Below, in pieces: positions 42,810 through 53,014 of a stretch of 62,816 nt of DNA. The translations under genes were made by a program, and so were the position numbers. The notes beneath the pieces are model-generated. The model was not told where the DNA came from and ran no database searches. It saw nothing but the letters and a program-made list of their open reading frames with translations. Every line of letters starts with the position of its first letter. Positions within the stretch are counted from its first letter, which is position 1. Source of the DNA: Rheinheimera sp. (lineage in GTDB: Bacteria; Pseudomonadota; Gammaproteobacteria; Enterobacterales; Alteromonadaceae); the NCBI GenBank assembly GCA_003482455.1, contig DMYW01000036.1, positions 71,896-134,711 on the forward strand, read 5' to 3'.

Positions 42810-44642
42810 GTGAATATGAAAACCCATAACAAGAAAACCTGCATAGCCTCCTACCTACATCTTGTATTCGGTTTTTTGTTTGTTGCATTTTCATGGGGAA
42901 CACTAGCGGCACCTCGACTGGCGTTTAGCGATTTGGTTAATGGTCCGGTAAGTGGACTCAATGATGGACTGGGACAAGGCGCAATCGTCACAATCTGGGG
43001 TTATCGATTAGGTGATGAACGCGGCGCAGTAATATTCGAAGACAGCCAAGGTAAGCGAAGCAGTGCCGCCCATATTTACTATTGGAAAAAAGCGGATGGA
43101 AAACTGCCCAGCGGTCCCGCCAATTTATACAAGTCACACCAACTTTATGAAGTCGCTTTTTCAATGCCAACGGTACCACTGGGGACTGGCAAGATCTTTT
43201 TGCAGCATCAAGACGGATCACTTTCTAATCCACTGCCTTTTACCGCAATCGAAGGCCGCATTTTTCATGTTAAAAACTCAGGAAACAATTTAAACGACGG
43301 GAGCTTCAAGTCACCTTGGCTGTTTCTTAACGGTGACGATACAAAGATCCCCGCAGCAGGCAATGGCAAACTTACAGCTGGCGACATCGTCTATCTTCAC
43401 AATACAACCGAACGTTTAGCTGACTACGCAGGCGCATCACATCGAGCAGCCATTTTTTTACGCAATATAAAAGGGTTAGAAACTGCACATGTCGCATTGG
43501 TTAGTTATCCCAATACAGTAGCTACTGTGGAAAGCCCAACTTGGGGTATACACCCCTATTTATCCACGGGCATTGTTGTTTCGAAATTCGTGATAAAAGG
43601 CGGCATGATTGAGGACAAAAATTCCTCTGAGGTAATTCCACCGACCTCGCCTTCGACAGCCCAAATTACGTCAACCCAGAATGGGCGAATTGTCGCGAAT
43701 GCTCTAACGGACTTAGAAGGGAGATGCTCAAACGGTTATGCTGGGGCAATTACCGGCGGAGAGGAAGCAACCGACAATCTTCAAGTGTTGGGCAACGAAA
43801 TCTTTGGCATTGGCTGTAAACAAACCTCGCATTTCCACCACACCACATATTTTACTCGTCGCACTCAAACCGGAGCTAACGCGATTCGAGCCGGTCAGTT
43901 CGCATGGAACTATCTGCATGACAATGAAGCCAAATACGGAATCCACTATTACGACCAAACAAATAACAGCGAGAAATCCTGTGACCCCATCGTGGGCAAG
44001 CTTCAGATACATCACAACTTGATAGAAAACCAACGTTCTGCAGCGATTAGCGTTAGAACCACAAGTAGTGATCTAAGCAAAGTCTGCTGGGAGCTCGATG
44101 TTGATATCCATAACAACATCGTTGTTAACACCGGCTTGGGTCCAGTCGCCGAAATTACCAATGGCACTCAGCCTTATGCAGTTGTTATCGGCGGCTCAAT
44201 CAAAGGCTCGTTCCGCATTTTCCATAATCTATTTTTCAAGGTGTCTGACGAGTCCGCACGCTTGTTTGGTCTACCAGCAGTGATTAGTTATACAAATCCA
44301 GACAGAATCTCAAACTTACTCGTCGTGAATAATATGATTGATGCTGGAGTAAACATGCCCATCGTTGAGGGTCCCGAGCATGTAGCAACTAATAATTCAA
44401 TTACACCTCCTGCAGTAGATTCAACGTTTGACAAGTTCGTATCGTGGGGACGCCAAAGTTTGGATAACTCAAATATATACAGCGAGAGACCTTTTACATT
44501 CACTGACAGATTTTCGTTGAACGAAAAGATGATATCTGGGCAATCTGCAAAAAACGTTGAATCCATTATGCTTGATTTCTACGGGAATGATTATCCAAAA
44601 CAATCAGTGCTTATAGGACCGCTGCAGCTCGTGGATAATTAA
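42810..44642 (+). CDS. Secreted right-handed beta-helix protein
   Basis: A 610-aa protein: signal peptide (LVFGFLFVAFSWGTLAAP), an N-terminal Ig-like domain (about 38-148; QGAIVTIWGYRLGDERG), then a right-handed parallel beta-helix (IFHVKNSGNNLNDGSFKSPW; DNLQVLGNEIFGIG; QIHHNLIENQRSAAISVR; VDIHNNIVVNTG). It resembles pectate-lyase-like enzymes and may act on the exopolysaccharide during or after export. The start is GTG 42810, with AGGGGA 10 nt upstream; ATG 42816 is an alternative. Last gene of the block, 18 nt after the GT2 gene. Confidence 0.72.
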   Translation: MNMKTHNKKTCIASYLHLVFGFLFVAFSWGTLAAPRLAFSDLVNGPVSGLNDGLGQGAIVTIWGYRLGDERGAVIFEDSQGKRSSAAHIYYWKKADGKLPSGPANLYKSHQLYEVAFSMPTVPLGTGKIFLQHQDGSLSNPLPFTAIEGRIFHVKNSGNNLNDGSFKSPWLFLNGDDTKIPAAGNGKLTAGDIVYLHNTTERLADYAGASHRAAIFLRNIKGLETAHVALVSYPNTVATVESPTWGIHPYLSTGIVVSKFVIKGGMIEDKNSSEVIPPTSPSTAQITSTQNGRIVANALTDLEGRCSNGYAGAITGGEEATDNLQVLGNEIFGIGCKQTSHFHHTTYFTRRTQTGANAIRAGQFAWNYLHDNEAKYGIHYYDQTNNSEKSCDPIVGKLQIHHNLIENQRSAAISVRTTSSDLSKVCWELDVDIHNNIVVNTGLGPVAEITNGTQPYAVVIGGSIKGSFRIFHNLFFKVSDESARLFGLPAVISYTNPDRISNLLVVNNMIDAGVNMPIVEGPEHVATNNSITPPAVDSTFDKFVSWGRQSLDNSNIYSERPFTFTDRFSLNEKMISGQSAKNVESIMLDFYGNDYPKQSVLIGPLQLVDN

Positions 44643-44818
44643 TATGCAGCCGTCGAAATACATTTAAGATCAGCGAACTTATTTTCCAATTCGTTACAAC
44701 ATATTAATTTAATGAAACTCAATTTGCTTTGGTATGTATGATTACCTTACACTAGTTGAGCGTTTATTCTAGATTTTACAACTGTATGGCTAGAATTTCT
44801 TAGTAATGGGGCGAGTTA
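44643..44818. other. AT-rich intergenic stretch, no gene found
   Basis: 176 bp, visibly richer in A+T than the surrounding locus. It must contain the promoter of the following GT4 gene, but no convincing -35/-10 pair can be assigned. Confidence 0.4.
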
Positions 44819-45916
44819 ATGATTAGGGTTGGTATCACCGAATTTCACGGCATTGCACAGGAGTATACAAAAGCACCTCCTGAAGGTGTTTGTTATTCCC
44901 CTGTCCAATCATCCGGAAAATATGTGAATACTATTTTCAAATCACATGCAAAAGGTGTTTATCACGTCGTTAACTCATCACAACATGACATCATCGAAGC
45001 GCCTATTTTTCCCGTATTAACAGAACAACCCTGGATTTACACACCTGCGCATTTTGCTTCTGCTGGAGCATTTAATTTTTTTGGCATTCCAACGCCGCGC
45101 TTTGTCAAAATGATGTTTGTAGAGCGATATTTAGCTCGTGACAATCTTAAGAGATTAATCTTTAAGAGTCATTATGGTCTTAACTCTCTCAAGTCATACG
45201 GTAACATTACCTCAGAGTTAATTCTAAACAAAACCGAAGTTGTTCACCCGATTGTACGTCGCATTGATGATGACAAAATCAATTACCAAAACGACACCAT
45301 TAATATTTTGTTTGTTGGCGAATTTATTGGTAAAGGTGGCATGAATGTAGTCGATGCCTTTCTAAAACTTCGAAAAAAATTTACTCATATCCGCTTGAAT
45401 CTCTGTAGCAGCAAAGATTTTCAAACCTCGGATCGACATTTGAAAAATGAATATCTGAAGAAAATCAATGACTGTCCGGATATAGAAATGGCATTTCATT
45501 CACGGGATTTTTTACTCAGTGAAATATACCCGAAAGCCGATATATTCATTAGCCCGACTTACCGCGAGGCTTGGGGTTTTGCCATTCAAGAAGCCATGGC
45601 TTTTGGAATGCCCATTATCTCAACGAATATCAATGCAATTCCTGAAATGATTGAACATGGTAAGAATGGTTTTTTGTTAGATATTCAGCAACATCCGTAT
45701 ATAAAGGGTTTTAAAGGGTTTAACGTTGTCAATCCTCCAAAAGATTTAATGGAGTACATGACCAACGAGATCTACAAAGAATTGGAGAAAATGATTTCTG
45801 ATTTTGACTACAGGAAACGACTTGGGCAAGCAGCGCTTGAAACAGCACGAACTAAATTCTCACCTGAAATTAGGAATGTTCGCATGAAGCAAATTTATGA
45901 GGATGCGCTACGTTAG
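44819..45916 (+). CDS. GT4-type glycosyltransferase, AT-richer than neighbours
   Basis: A 365-aa GT-B transferase with a divergent N-terminal half and a recognisable donor-binding half: NILFVGEFIGKGGMNVVDAFLKL, then PTYREAWGFAIQEAMAFGMPIISTNINAIPEMI with the E-x7-E motif. It stands alone between two operons. Base composition and codon use (AAA/ATT/TTT-rich) differ from flanking genes, suggesting more recent acquisition. Acceptor and donor unknown. Confidence 0.85.
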   Translation: MIRVGITEFHGIAQEYTKAPPEGVCYSPVQSSGKYVNTIFKSHAKGVYHVVNSSQHDIIEAPIFPVLTEQPWIYTPAHFASAGAFNFFGIPTPRFVKMMFVERYLARDNLKRLIFKSHYGLNSLKSYGNITSELILNKTEVVHPIVRRIDDDKINYQNDTINILFVGEFIGKGGMNVVDAFLKLRKKFTHIRLNLCSSKDFQTSDRHLKNEYLKKINDCPDIEMAFHSRDFLLSEIYPKADIFISPTYREAWGFAIQEAMAFGMPIISTNINAIPEMIEHGKNGFLLDIQQHPYIKGFKGFNVVNPPKDLMEYMTNEIYKELEKMISDFDYRKRLGQAALETARTKFSPEIRNVRMKQIYEDALR

Positions 45917-46066
45917 TTCACTGTTAGTTCTCAAACTGACGTCAAAGACCCCGCTCTATTATTACCTATAAAATGAAATCTCTACTTTAAACAGGCTGCC
46001 ACGTTTCTGGGCTGCTCAGTATTGATGCACTGCAACAGCCAGACTATTTAAGCAGTGACTATCGTC

Positions 46067-47521
46067 CTATTGCGCCTTTAGGCGGCGGAATACCGGTTGA
46101 ATTAGCCGCACAAATTCATCATAAATCTGCAACTTTAGCAATTTTATACTCAGCAACCATGTTGGAGTGACCAGTAACGCCAACAAAGCAAGTACCAACA
46201 AAGGTGACGCACTCTGAAATGGATAAAACAACTCGATCACTTTGGCTAATAAATAACACGCCAATGTCACAATCATTGGTCTTTGCAGAGCCTTCGCCAA
46301 ATTACGCACCGAAAGCTTTAAATAACGACGCAATAACCATAGAGTGATCGACAGTTCTACGATGCTACTGAACAAAAATGCCATCCCCATGACGGCCAAT
46401 CCATATGGATAAGCGACCACTAAACTTACGGCAAGGACAGCAAAGCATAGAATATCTCGTCTGAACATGATTCTTTCATGCCCAACGGCAATAAGTAGTT
46501 GTGGAGAAAAAAAGTTCACTACTTTCACTATCATCCAAAATGCTAACACGGTGGCAATTGGTGCAGATAGATCCCATTGTTCGCCAAATAAAAGGCGGAT
46601 AGCAGGCAATGCGGCAACTGACGCTACCGCCAAAATAGGCCACACTAGGCTCAACAGTAGCGCAGTCGCTTTGATATAAGCAGCGACTATGTCCTCTCCC
46701 CTTCGTTTCAGATCAGACATATAGGGTTGAGCTATACCCCCTACACCATCCAAAATGATTTGACTGACAAAGTCGATAAATCCCATCCCACGCGAAAAAA
46801 CACCAACTTCGGTTGGGCTTCCCATACGCCCAATAACAATATCAGACGCTGAATAATGGATACGACGCACGATATTTGCAGCAGATGTAAACAAGCCCAA
46901 TTTGGCGATCTCCGACAAGTTAGCAAAACTTGGGAAATACACCTTAGTTTCTCTTGTAAAATAAAGACTTAATGCAAAGCGCCAAGCCATTCCAGAAAGT
47001 TGTCCCCACGCTAGCGAATAGAAGCTGTAGCCTAGGTATATTAAGGTTAGCGTGACGATCATTTGAAAGATCGACGCGGACATTTCAATAATACTTATCT
47101 CTTTAAACCTAAAAGTTCTAGACAAAATAGCATCAGGAATACTGATGTAAGGAGCAAACAAAAAGCTTAGAGCGAGGATCGAGAACACTGCTTGTAATTG
47201 ATAGTGTTTGAAAAACAGGGAAAGCGGGCCTGCAGCGGCGATTAGCAAAATCGCAATCCCCCAACACATCAAAATTGCCATACCATAGGCACGCCGTATA
47301 TCAGTTTCGGTCATATCCTGATTGCGGATAAGAAAGGCATTTGCCCCCAGCAATTTGACTTCAGTAAGGATCATGACCAATGAACTTGCGATCGCAAAGG
47401 TACCGATTTCAGTCGGGCTTAACATTCGGGCAATCAAGACGGTACTGATTAACCCCAACACTCGCATCAGGTATTTGCCAGCAACTGAAAACAACAAACC
47501 ACGACGAATGTTACTCATCAT
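46067..47521 (-). CDS. Lipopolysaccharide/exopolysaccharide flippase (Wzx-like, MOP superfamily)
   Basis: A 484-aa protein with about 12-14 membrane helices; the N-terminus GLLFSVAGKYLMRVLGLISTVLIARMLSPTEIGTFAIA is typical of polysaccharide biosynthesis flippases. It translocates lipid-linked repeats across the inner membrane. The first of two adjacent ATGs is chosen because AAGG lies 6 nt upstream; the gene overlaps the preceding GT4 stop. Last gene of the long minus-strand chain. Confidence 0.9.
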   Translation of the reverse strand: MMSNIRRGLLFSVAGKYLMRVLGLISTVLIARMLSPTEIGTFAIASSLVMILTEVKLLGANAFLIRNQDMTETDIRRAYGMAILMCWGIAILLIAAAGPLSLFFKHYQLQAVFSILALSFLFAPYISIPDAILSRTFRFKEISIIEMSASIFQMIVTLTLIYLGYSFYSLAWGQLSGMAWRFALSLYFTRETKVYFPSFANLSEIAKLGLFTSAANIVRRIHYSASDIVIGRMGSPTEVGVFSRGMGFIDFVSQIILDGVGGIAQPYMSDLKRRGEDIVAAYIKATALLLSLVWPILAVASVAALPAIRLLFGEQWDLSAPIATVLAFWMIVKVVNFFSPQLLIAVGHERIMFRRDILCFAVLAVSLVVAYPYGLAVMGMAFLFSSIVELSITLWLLRRYLKLSVRNLAKALQRPMIVTLACYLLAKVIELFYPFQSASPLLVLALLALLVTPTWLLSIKLLKLQIYDEFVRLIQPVFRRLKAQ

Positions 47522-48629
47522 CCGTAGCCTTAAAATAGAGAGAACGGTACTGCATAACCATTTGTTCTACCGAGAAAAACTCATTAAAACGCGCCATGCC
47601 ATTGCGGCCAAACTGCTGCGATTCAGCAACTGAGGCAAGTAGACGTTTAATACAGCGGGCAAAGGTTTCAGCGTCATCATCAGGGCTGAGCAGACCTGTT
47701 TGCCCATGCAGTACAATTTCAGGATTACCGCCTACCGCGGTTGCTACACACGGCAATCCGAGGTGCATGGCCTCTAAGAGTGTCATCGAAGTCCCTTCAG
47801 TATGAGAGCTCAATAAGTAGATCTGGATTAAAGCTAGATAATCAGCAACATTAGTTCTAAAACCAGTAAAGACTATACGGTGATGGATCGCCAATTCTTT
47901 GGCTAGCGCTTCCAATTGTTGTCTCGACGGGCCATCCCCAACAATAATCAAGCGTGCATCCGGATATTCAGCCACTACATTAGCAAACGCGCGCAGCATC
48001 ATGCTTTGATTCTTCACTGGGTCAAGACGCGCAACAGTTCCTAACACCAAATGGTGCGGCTCGATGTTGAGTTCTTGCCGCAGCGCTGAAACATGAGTTG
48101 TATCCGGATGCAACGGTTGAATACCGTTATAAACCACTTTAACTTTAAATTTAGGAACCCATTCGTATTTGGCCAACGCATCTCGAGTTGCTGAAGATAT
48201 TGCCGTGATAGCCGACGTGGTGAGCGCCATTAAAACATTTAATGGCAACGCTTTACCGCGGTACCGGTCTGGAAAAAACCGGCCATGCTCGGTAAAAATC
48301 ACTTTCGCTTTGGTTCCCCAAGCGGCAAACCAGCCATACACCCATGGCGTGTATTGGTGACAATGCACGACATCAAACTGGCCTTCTCGGATCGTTTGGC
48401 GCAAAGTCCGAATCAACGTTTTATCTAAACCACCTCGACGTGCGGCTTGATGGATCGAGATGCCAGTGGCGGCTAATGCTTCCCCGACAGCGCCAACTTT
48501 GCCATCAATACAGAAAATTTCATTAGTAAATTCAGTAGAAGGCAAATTCAATACCAATTGCCGAATTACCTGCTCTGTGCCACCAATCGCCATGTCAAAG
48601 GTGACATGCAAGACCCGCAGTTTCTTCAT
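47511..48629 (-). CDS. GT4 glycosyltransferase (PEP-CTERM/EpsH1-associated type)
   Basis: A 372-aa GT-B enzyme: VLHVTFDMAIGGTEQVIRQLVLNLP at the N-terminus resembles the Stp2/TIGR03088 group. Donor site has LGTVARLDPVKNQ, IIVGDGPSRQQLE and LLSSHTEGTSMTLLEAMHLGLPCVATAVGGNPEIV. Start at 48629 forms ATGA with the amidotransferase stop; a longer in-frame extension would lie inside that gene. Confidence 0.9.
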   Translation of the reverse strand: MKKLRVLHVTFDMAIGGTEQVIRQLVLNLPSTEFTNEIFCIDGKVGAVGEALAATGISIHQAARRGGLDKTLIRTLRQTIREGQFDVVHCHQYTPWVYGWFAAWGTKAKVIFTEHGRFFPDRYRGKALPLNVLMALTTSAITAISSATRDALAKYEWVPKFKVKVVYNGIQPLHPDTTHVSALRQELNIEPHHLVLGTVARLDPVKNQSMMLRAFANVVAEYPDARLIIVGDGPSRQQLEALAKELAIHHRIVFTGFRTNVADYLALIQIYLLSSHTEGTSMTLLEAMHLGLPCVATAVGGNPEIVLHGQTGLLSPDDDAETFARCIKRLLASVAESQQFGRNGMARFNEFFSVEQMVMQYRSLYFKATDDE

Positions 48630-50557
48630 TGCAACGCCTCTGACGCTACCGTCAACTCCATCATGTAGCAATCCCACCACATAGAAAACACCAGCAAGCT
48701 CCACAATTCTTGTGTGAATTGATGCTTGCCTTGTAGGTGTTGTTGCCACATTTCTTGAATTTTTGATAACGAAAACAATTGGGCCAACGCTCCGTCTTTG
48801 TTATAAAAGGCGGCGTCACAAAACTGCTTCAACTCCGTGGTTAACCACAATGCCAGTGGCACAGAAAACCCCATTTTTTTCCGATAAAGTGTTTCGTCGG
48901 TTAAAAAACCTTCCAGCGACTTTTTCAATAAATATTTCTTTTCGCTGCCATGAAGTTTCATCGCCGACGGCACAGTTGCAGCAAATTCAACCACTCGATA
49001 ATCAAGCAGTGGTGCACGCGCCTCTAACGAGTTTGCCATCGTCATGCGGTCCACTTTGACCAAAATATCCCCAGGCAAATAGGTGTGAATGTCGGTATAC
49101 AGCACTTTGGATAAATGATCATCGGCTGGCGCTTCATGGTATTTTTGGCACGTTAATTCCGCGGGATTATAATCACGGGTCAATCGTGCGAAGTCACCTT
49201 GTACTAGGGTCTGCCACACCTGCGGGTGGAAAAACGAATTGGTGACAAAAAAGCCTTCGTCTGCTTCAAGTGACAGCGTGCGCAATAACGAACTGGCTTT
49301 TCTGCCATAGACACTTTGAAAAGTCTTGGCAATGCCTGCACTTAGAGCTGCCAGTGGCGGCATCAAAGTCTTGCGCACTGCCCGCGGAAAAACACTTCTC
49401 AGCCGTTGTTCGGTTTGATCGACATTGTATTTACTATAACCGGCAAAGCTTTCGTCGCCGCCATCGCCGGCTAGTGCGACGGTGACCGCTTGGCGCGCTA
49501 ACTTAGCGACAAAAAAGGTCGGGATATAAGACGGATCAGCAAACGGCTCATCGAAGTATTCCGTGATCTCCGCAAAATTGGCAGAAACCGACTCTTTCAC
49601 GGTAAATTCGTGATGATCAGTTGCAAATTGCTCGGCAACTTTGCGCGCAAATTTCACTTCATCAAACTTTTCGTTATCAAAACCGATGGCACAGGTGGTT
49701 ACCGGTGTATCACTGTGTTTGGCCATCATGCCAACTACTGCACTGGAATCTATACCACCCGATAAAAATGCCCCAAGCGGCACGTCACTGACCATCCGAA
49801 TGCGCGTCGCATCTTCGACCAAATCGCGTAACTGTTCGCCTAATTCGGCTTCAAAGCCAGTGAGTTGTTGTTTAAAACTTAACTGCCAGTATCGCTGCAC
49901 AGTCGTGTCACCCAACCGGTTGCGCTTTAGCCAATGCCCAGGCGCTAATTTAACAATGTCGGCAAAAATGGTTTTTGGATCTGGGACGTATTGATAAAAA
50001 AAGAAGTCTTTAACTGCATCTAAACGCAAGCGACGTTCGATACCGGGTAACTGCAATAACGCTTTTATTTCAGAGGCAAAGGCAAATTGCTGATTCGCTT
50101 GATAAAGATACAACGGCTTTTTGCCCAAACGGTCACGAGCTGCGAACAAACTCTGCTCTTGTTTGTCCCACACTACGAACGCAAACATGCCATTGAGCTT
50201 GGCAAGTGCCTTTTCTCCATCTCTGATGAACATTCGTAATAAGACTTCGGTGTCGGTACTGGTAGAAAAACGCTCACCTTGCTGCTCTAAATCAGTACGC
50301 AACTGTTGGTAATTATATATTTCCCCATTAAATACAATGACATACCGACCGCATGGGGAGTGAATTGGTTGAGTGCCGGCATCTGATAAATCAATAATGC
50401 TTAATCGACGGTGGACCAAACCGATCCCTTCGTCCTGCCAAGTCGCTGCCGCATCAGGACCACGATGACGAATCGCATAGCCCATTTGTTGCAACAGATG
50501 TTCCGTATCATGCTCAACAAATTGAGCGCCGCGCACAAAGCCTGCGATACCACACAT
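48626..50557 (-). CDS. XrtA-associated asparagine-synthase-like amidotransferase (TIGR03108 type)
   Basis: A 643-aa class II glutamine amidotransferase. The N-terminal glutaminase domain has nucleophile Cys2 (MCGIAGFV), IRHRGPDAA and VFNGEIYNYQ. The synthase domain shows the PP-loop LSGGIDSSAV near 260-270 and ALAGDGGDESFAGYSKY. It probably amidates uronic acid carboxyls of the polymer, as proposed for homologues in EPS loci. Its stop overlaps the following GT4. Confidence 0.93.
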   Translation of the reverse strand: MCGIAGFVRGAQFVEHDTEHLLQQMGYAIRHRGPDAAATWQDEGIGLVHRRLSIIDLSDAGTQPIHSPCGRYVIVFNGEIYNYQQLRTDLEQQGERFSTSTDTEVLLRMFIRDGEKALAKLNGMFAFVVWDKQEQSLFAARDRLGKKPLYLYQANQQFAFASEIKALLQLPGIERRLRLDAVKDFFFYQYVPDPKTIFADIVKLAPGHWLKRNRLGDTTVQRYWQLSFKQQLTGFEAELGEQLRDLVEDATRIRMVSDVPLGAFLSGGIDSSAVVGMMAKHSDTPVTTCAIGFDNEKFDEVKFARKVAEQFATDHHEFTVKESVSANFAEITEYFDEPFADPSYIPTFFVAKLARQAVTVALAGDGGDESFAGYSKYNVDQTEQRLRSVFPRAVRKTLMPPLAALSAGIAKTFQSVYGRKASSLLRTLSLEADEGFFVTNSFFHPQVWQTLVQGDFARLTRDYNPAELTCQKYHEAPADDHLSKVLYTDIHTYLPGDILVKVDRMTMANSLEARAPLLDYRVVEFAATVPSAMKLHGSEKKYLLKKSLEGFLTDETLYRKKMGFSVPLALWLTTELKQFCDAAFYNKDGALAQLFSLSKIQEMWQQHLQGKHQFTQELWSLLVFSMWWDCYMMELTVASEALQ

Positions 50558-50569
50558 AGTTAGTTATCT

Positions 50570-51697
50570 CTACCGCGATTCAGTGGCCAATAACTGGCGA
50601 AAAAGTTGGACATATTCATCCGTCATCCGTTTAGCCGAAAAACGTTGATCAACGAGTTGCCGGCCAGCGACTGCTAAGCGGTGATACAAATCACCATGTT
50701 CAATCAAAGCGATACATTGTTGTGCAAACTGTTGCCAATCGCCCAATGGGGCAAGCATGCCCGTGTGTTCATGCGTAATTAACTGATCCACCCCAGGAAT
50801 GTCGTACGCGACTATTGGGGTTCCGACGATCATGGCTTCCATCAAACAACGAGGGATCCCTTCCAGTGAGGATGTCATCAGAAAAACATCAAAACTCGCT
50901 GATAATTGCAATCGATCCTGTCTAAACCCCAAAAACTCAATTGCAGCAGAACATGGTAGTGACGCGGCAAGGGCTTCAAGTTCTCCCCGTTGATCACCGT
51001 CACCAATCAACGTCAGCTTTGCTTGTGGAAAACGGCTATACACTAGATTAAAGGCTTGGATCATATCCGCAATGCCTTTTCGAGCGATAAGTTGACCGAT
51101 GTAGCCAAAATGTGGAGCATCCGATGATGCTACCACTGCGCCCAAGTCTTTGCGGTGCGCAGCCAATTCAGTTAAATCGACGCCATTTTCAATAAATTGG
51201 ATGTTTTGTTTACGAATTCCGGCTTTGACGATGTCGTCAATCAACTGCTGCGACAAAGGTGCAACCTTGTCAGCAAAACGAATCGCAAACAGACCTAGTT
51301 TGATAAACAACCGTAGTTTCAGCGGGATGTTATTGGAGAAGCCGTGTGGCGTCGCAACAATTTTTATGCCTGCTTTTCTTGCTGCCAGTACACCGAGAAT
51401 ATCGGATTTATAGCCGTGCGTGTGAATGATGTCGATGTTTCGGCGTCGAATAACCTCAACCAATTTATCGACCACCGAAAAATCAAAACGACCATTCATC
51501 GGCAAATAATGAACTTCGCCCTTGCTGCTCGGATATAACTTAGCAACAGTTAAATCTTGCGTCTCGCTTTCTTTAGTTACCGCCAAGTCACAAATCATCT
51601 CAGAGGTATCTGTATTATTGGCCATCGCCAACACCCAGCGCTCTGCACCGTAAAATCCTGCTGGGGTAATAAACTGCAGTACTCGCAGTGGTCTCAT
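50570..51697 (-). CDS. GT4 glycosyltransferase
   Basis: A 375-aa GT-B enzyme: VLQFITPAGFYGAERWVLAMA at the N-terminus, DIIHTHGYKSDILG, FIENGVDLTEL, FGYIGQLIARKG, and donor-site FLMTSSLEGIPRCLMEAMIVGTPIVAYDIPGVDQLI. GAGG precedes the ATG. It sits 15 nt downstream of the O-ligase gene and 12 nt upstream of the amidotransferase gene. Confidence 0.9.
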   Translation of the reverse strand: MRPLRVLQFITPAGFYGAERWVLAMANNTDTSEMICDLAVTKESETQDLTVAKLYPSSKGEVHYLPMNGRFDFSVVDKLVEVIRRRNIDIIHTHGYKSDILGVLAARKAGIKIVATPHGFSNNIPLKLRLFIKLGLFAIRFADKVAPLSQQLIDDIVKAGIRKQNIQFIENGVDLTELAAHRKDLGAVVASSDAPHFGYIGQLIARKGIADMIQAFNLVYSRFPQAKLTLIGDGDQRGELEALAASLPCSAAIEFLGFRQDRLQLSASFDVFLMTSSLEGIPRCLMEAMIVGTPIVAYDIPGVDQLITHEHTGMLAPLGDWQQFAQQCIALIEHGDLYHRLAVAGRQLVDQRFSAKRMTDEYVQLFRQLLATESR

Positions 51698-51712
51698 GAA
51701 ATACCTCGTGAA

Positions 51713-53014
51713 CTATTTAATCTGTGCTCTTTGTTTTTGCAGAAAATAAACATTGGTTGCGACCATCAAAAACAAAATGGACCACCACATAGCTTCAGCG
51801 CGAATTCTATTAATAAAAGTTGCCGCGACTAAATAAGCTAAAGCTGCCGATTCTAGCACCAAGACATGAAAATATTCGGTGATTTGATTTTGCGACAACA
51901 AGTATTTTTTGGTCTTTCTTAACAATCGATACAAGCTAAACAACATCAATATAAAAAATATAATTGCGGGGTACCCGCCTTCTAACATCAATTGGAACCA
52001 ACTTGAATGTACCGCTTTTGTTTCATGATCAAAGAAGGCGGACTCAGGTAAATAAGCACGGCTGACGAATTCAAAACCAGCTATGCCGACACCGCCCGGA
52101 TGATCGCGCATCACATCAAAACTCGCCATCCAAAATTCAATCCGATGCGATCCACTGGCGTCTCCATCTTCGATGTTTTTCATCGTCGCCATGCGTTCCC
52201 AAAAAAAACGGTCTGTCATCGAAAACGCGCCCAGCAAACCAACGACAACAACCGCAAACGCCATTTTTCGCTGACCTTTGCGCTGATGGGCGGAAAACAT
52301 CATATACATGAGGAACAAGGCTGCGCCCGCCACCACTCCAATAAAAGCGCCTCGACTATTAATAAGGACGAGACCATTGACAATAAATGCCCCACACAAA
52401 CAACATAACAACCGCAGTTTGTTATTACCGATCCAGACGTAATACATCAGCATGACGGCCGCAGGCGCAAGTGCTGCGGAGGTATAATTTGAATCGCCGC
52501 CAGTATCAACCATCCCGATGCCTTCTACCCGTCCGAATACGTCACGCCCGGTGAGTGTTGCCACATAGCCGATGTAAGCGGCACCAACAATGTAGGTCCA
52601 ACTGACTAAATGCAGCGACTTTGGACTTTCGATCAATTTGTAAGCAATCAGTACGATCAACATCAGCTTAGTGAAGTCATACAAGAAGGTATCATGCAAT
52701 GTGGGAACCAGCGCATACAAACCTACGATGTAATACATGACCAAAATTCCCAGCATCCACTTAATCGTCGGCTGGTCTCGCCACCGCGTGGTTTCGCTAA
52801 GACTTTTAAATTTAAATAGTGTCAATAGCAGCATCACTACAACGGTAATAAACGAATAAGGGATCCCCGGAAGTGGTTTAGACCACCACCGGCTCTCTGG
52901 ATTCATAAAATAGACCAGCTGATAAAGCATGACCGAATACACGGGGGAATAGACAAAAGCGGCCACTAAACCGCCTAAAAACAAACTAACAAAGACCAGC
53001 AGAAACTTAGACAT
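51713..53014 (-). CDS. Exosortase A-associated O-antigen ligase/polymerase-like protein (TIGR03097 type)
   Basis: A 433-aa membrane protein with about 11 helices and a Wzy_C-type core (LVLINSRGAFIGVVAGAALFLMY). The N-terminus (YQLVYFMNPESRWW) matches the putative O-glycosylation ligase of exosortase loci. It may polymerise the repeat unit or transfer glycan onto proteins. It overlaps the upstream GT2 by 8 nt. Confidence 0.9.
   Translation of the reverse strand: MSKFLLVFVSLFLGGLVAAFVYSPVYSVMLYQLVYFMNPESRWWSKPLPGIPYSFITVVVMLLLTLFKFKSLSETTRWRDQPTIKWMLGILVMYYIVGLYALVPTLHDTFLYDFTKLMLIVLIAYKLIESPKSLHLVSWTYIVGAAYIGYVATLTGRDVFGRVEGIGMVDTGGDSNYTSAALAPAAVMLMYYVWIGNNKLRLLCCLCGAFIVNGLVLINSRGAFIGVVAGAALFLMYMMFSAHQRKGQRKMAFAVVVVGLLGAFSMTDRFFWERMATMKNIEDGDASGSHRIEFWMASFDVMRDHPGGVGIAGFEFVSRAYLPESAFFDHETKAVHSSWFQLMLEGGYPAIIFFILMLFSLYRLLRKTKKYLLSQNQITEYFHVLVLESAALAYLVAATFINRIRAEAMWWSILFLMVATNVYFLQKQRAQIK

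Noticed and set aside
45985..46168. Open plus-strand frame across the end of the flippase gene
   Set aside because: It has no start codon or ribosome-binding site of its own and is mostly antisense to the flippase; it could be a remnant but cannot be assigned.
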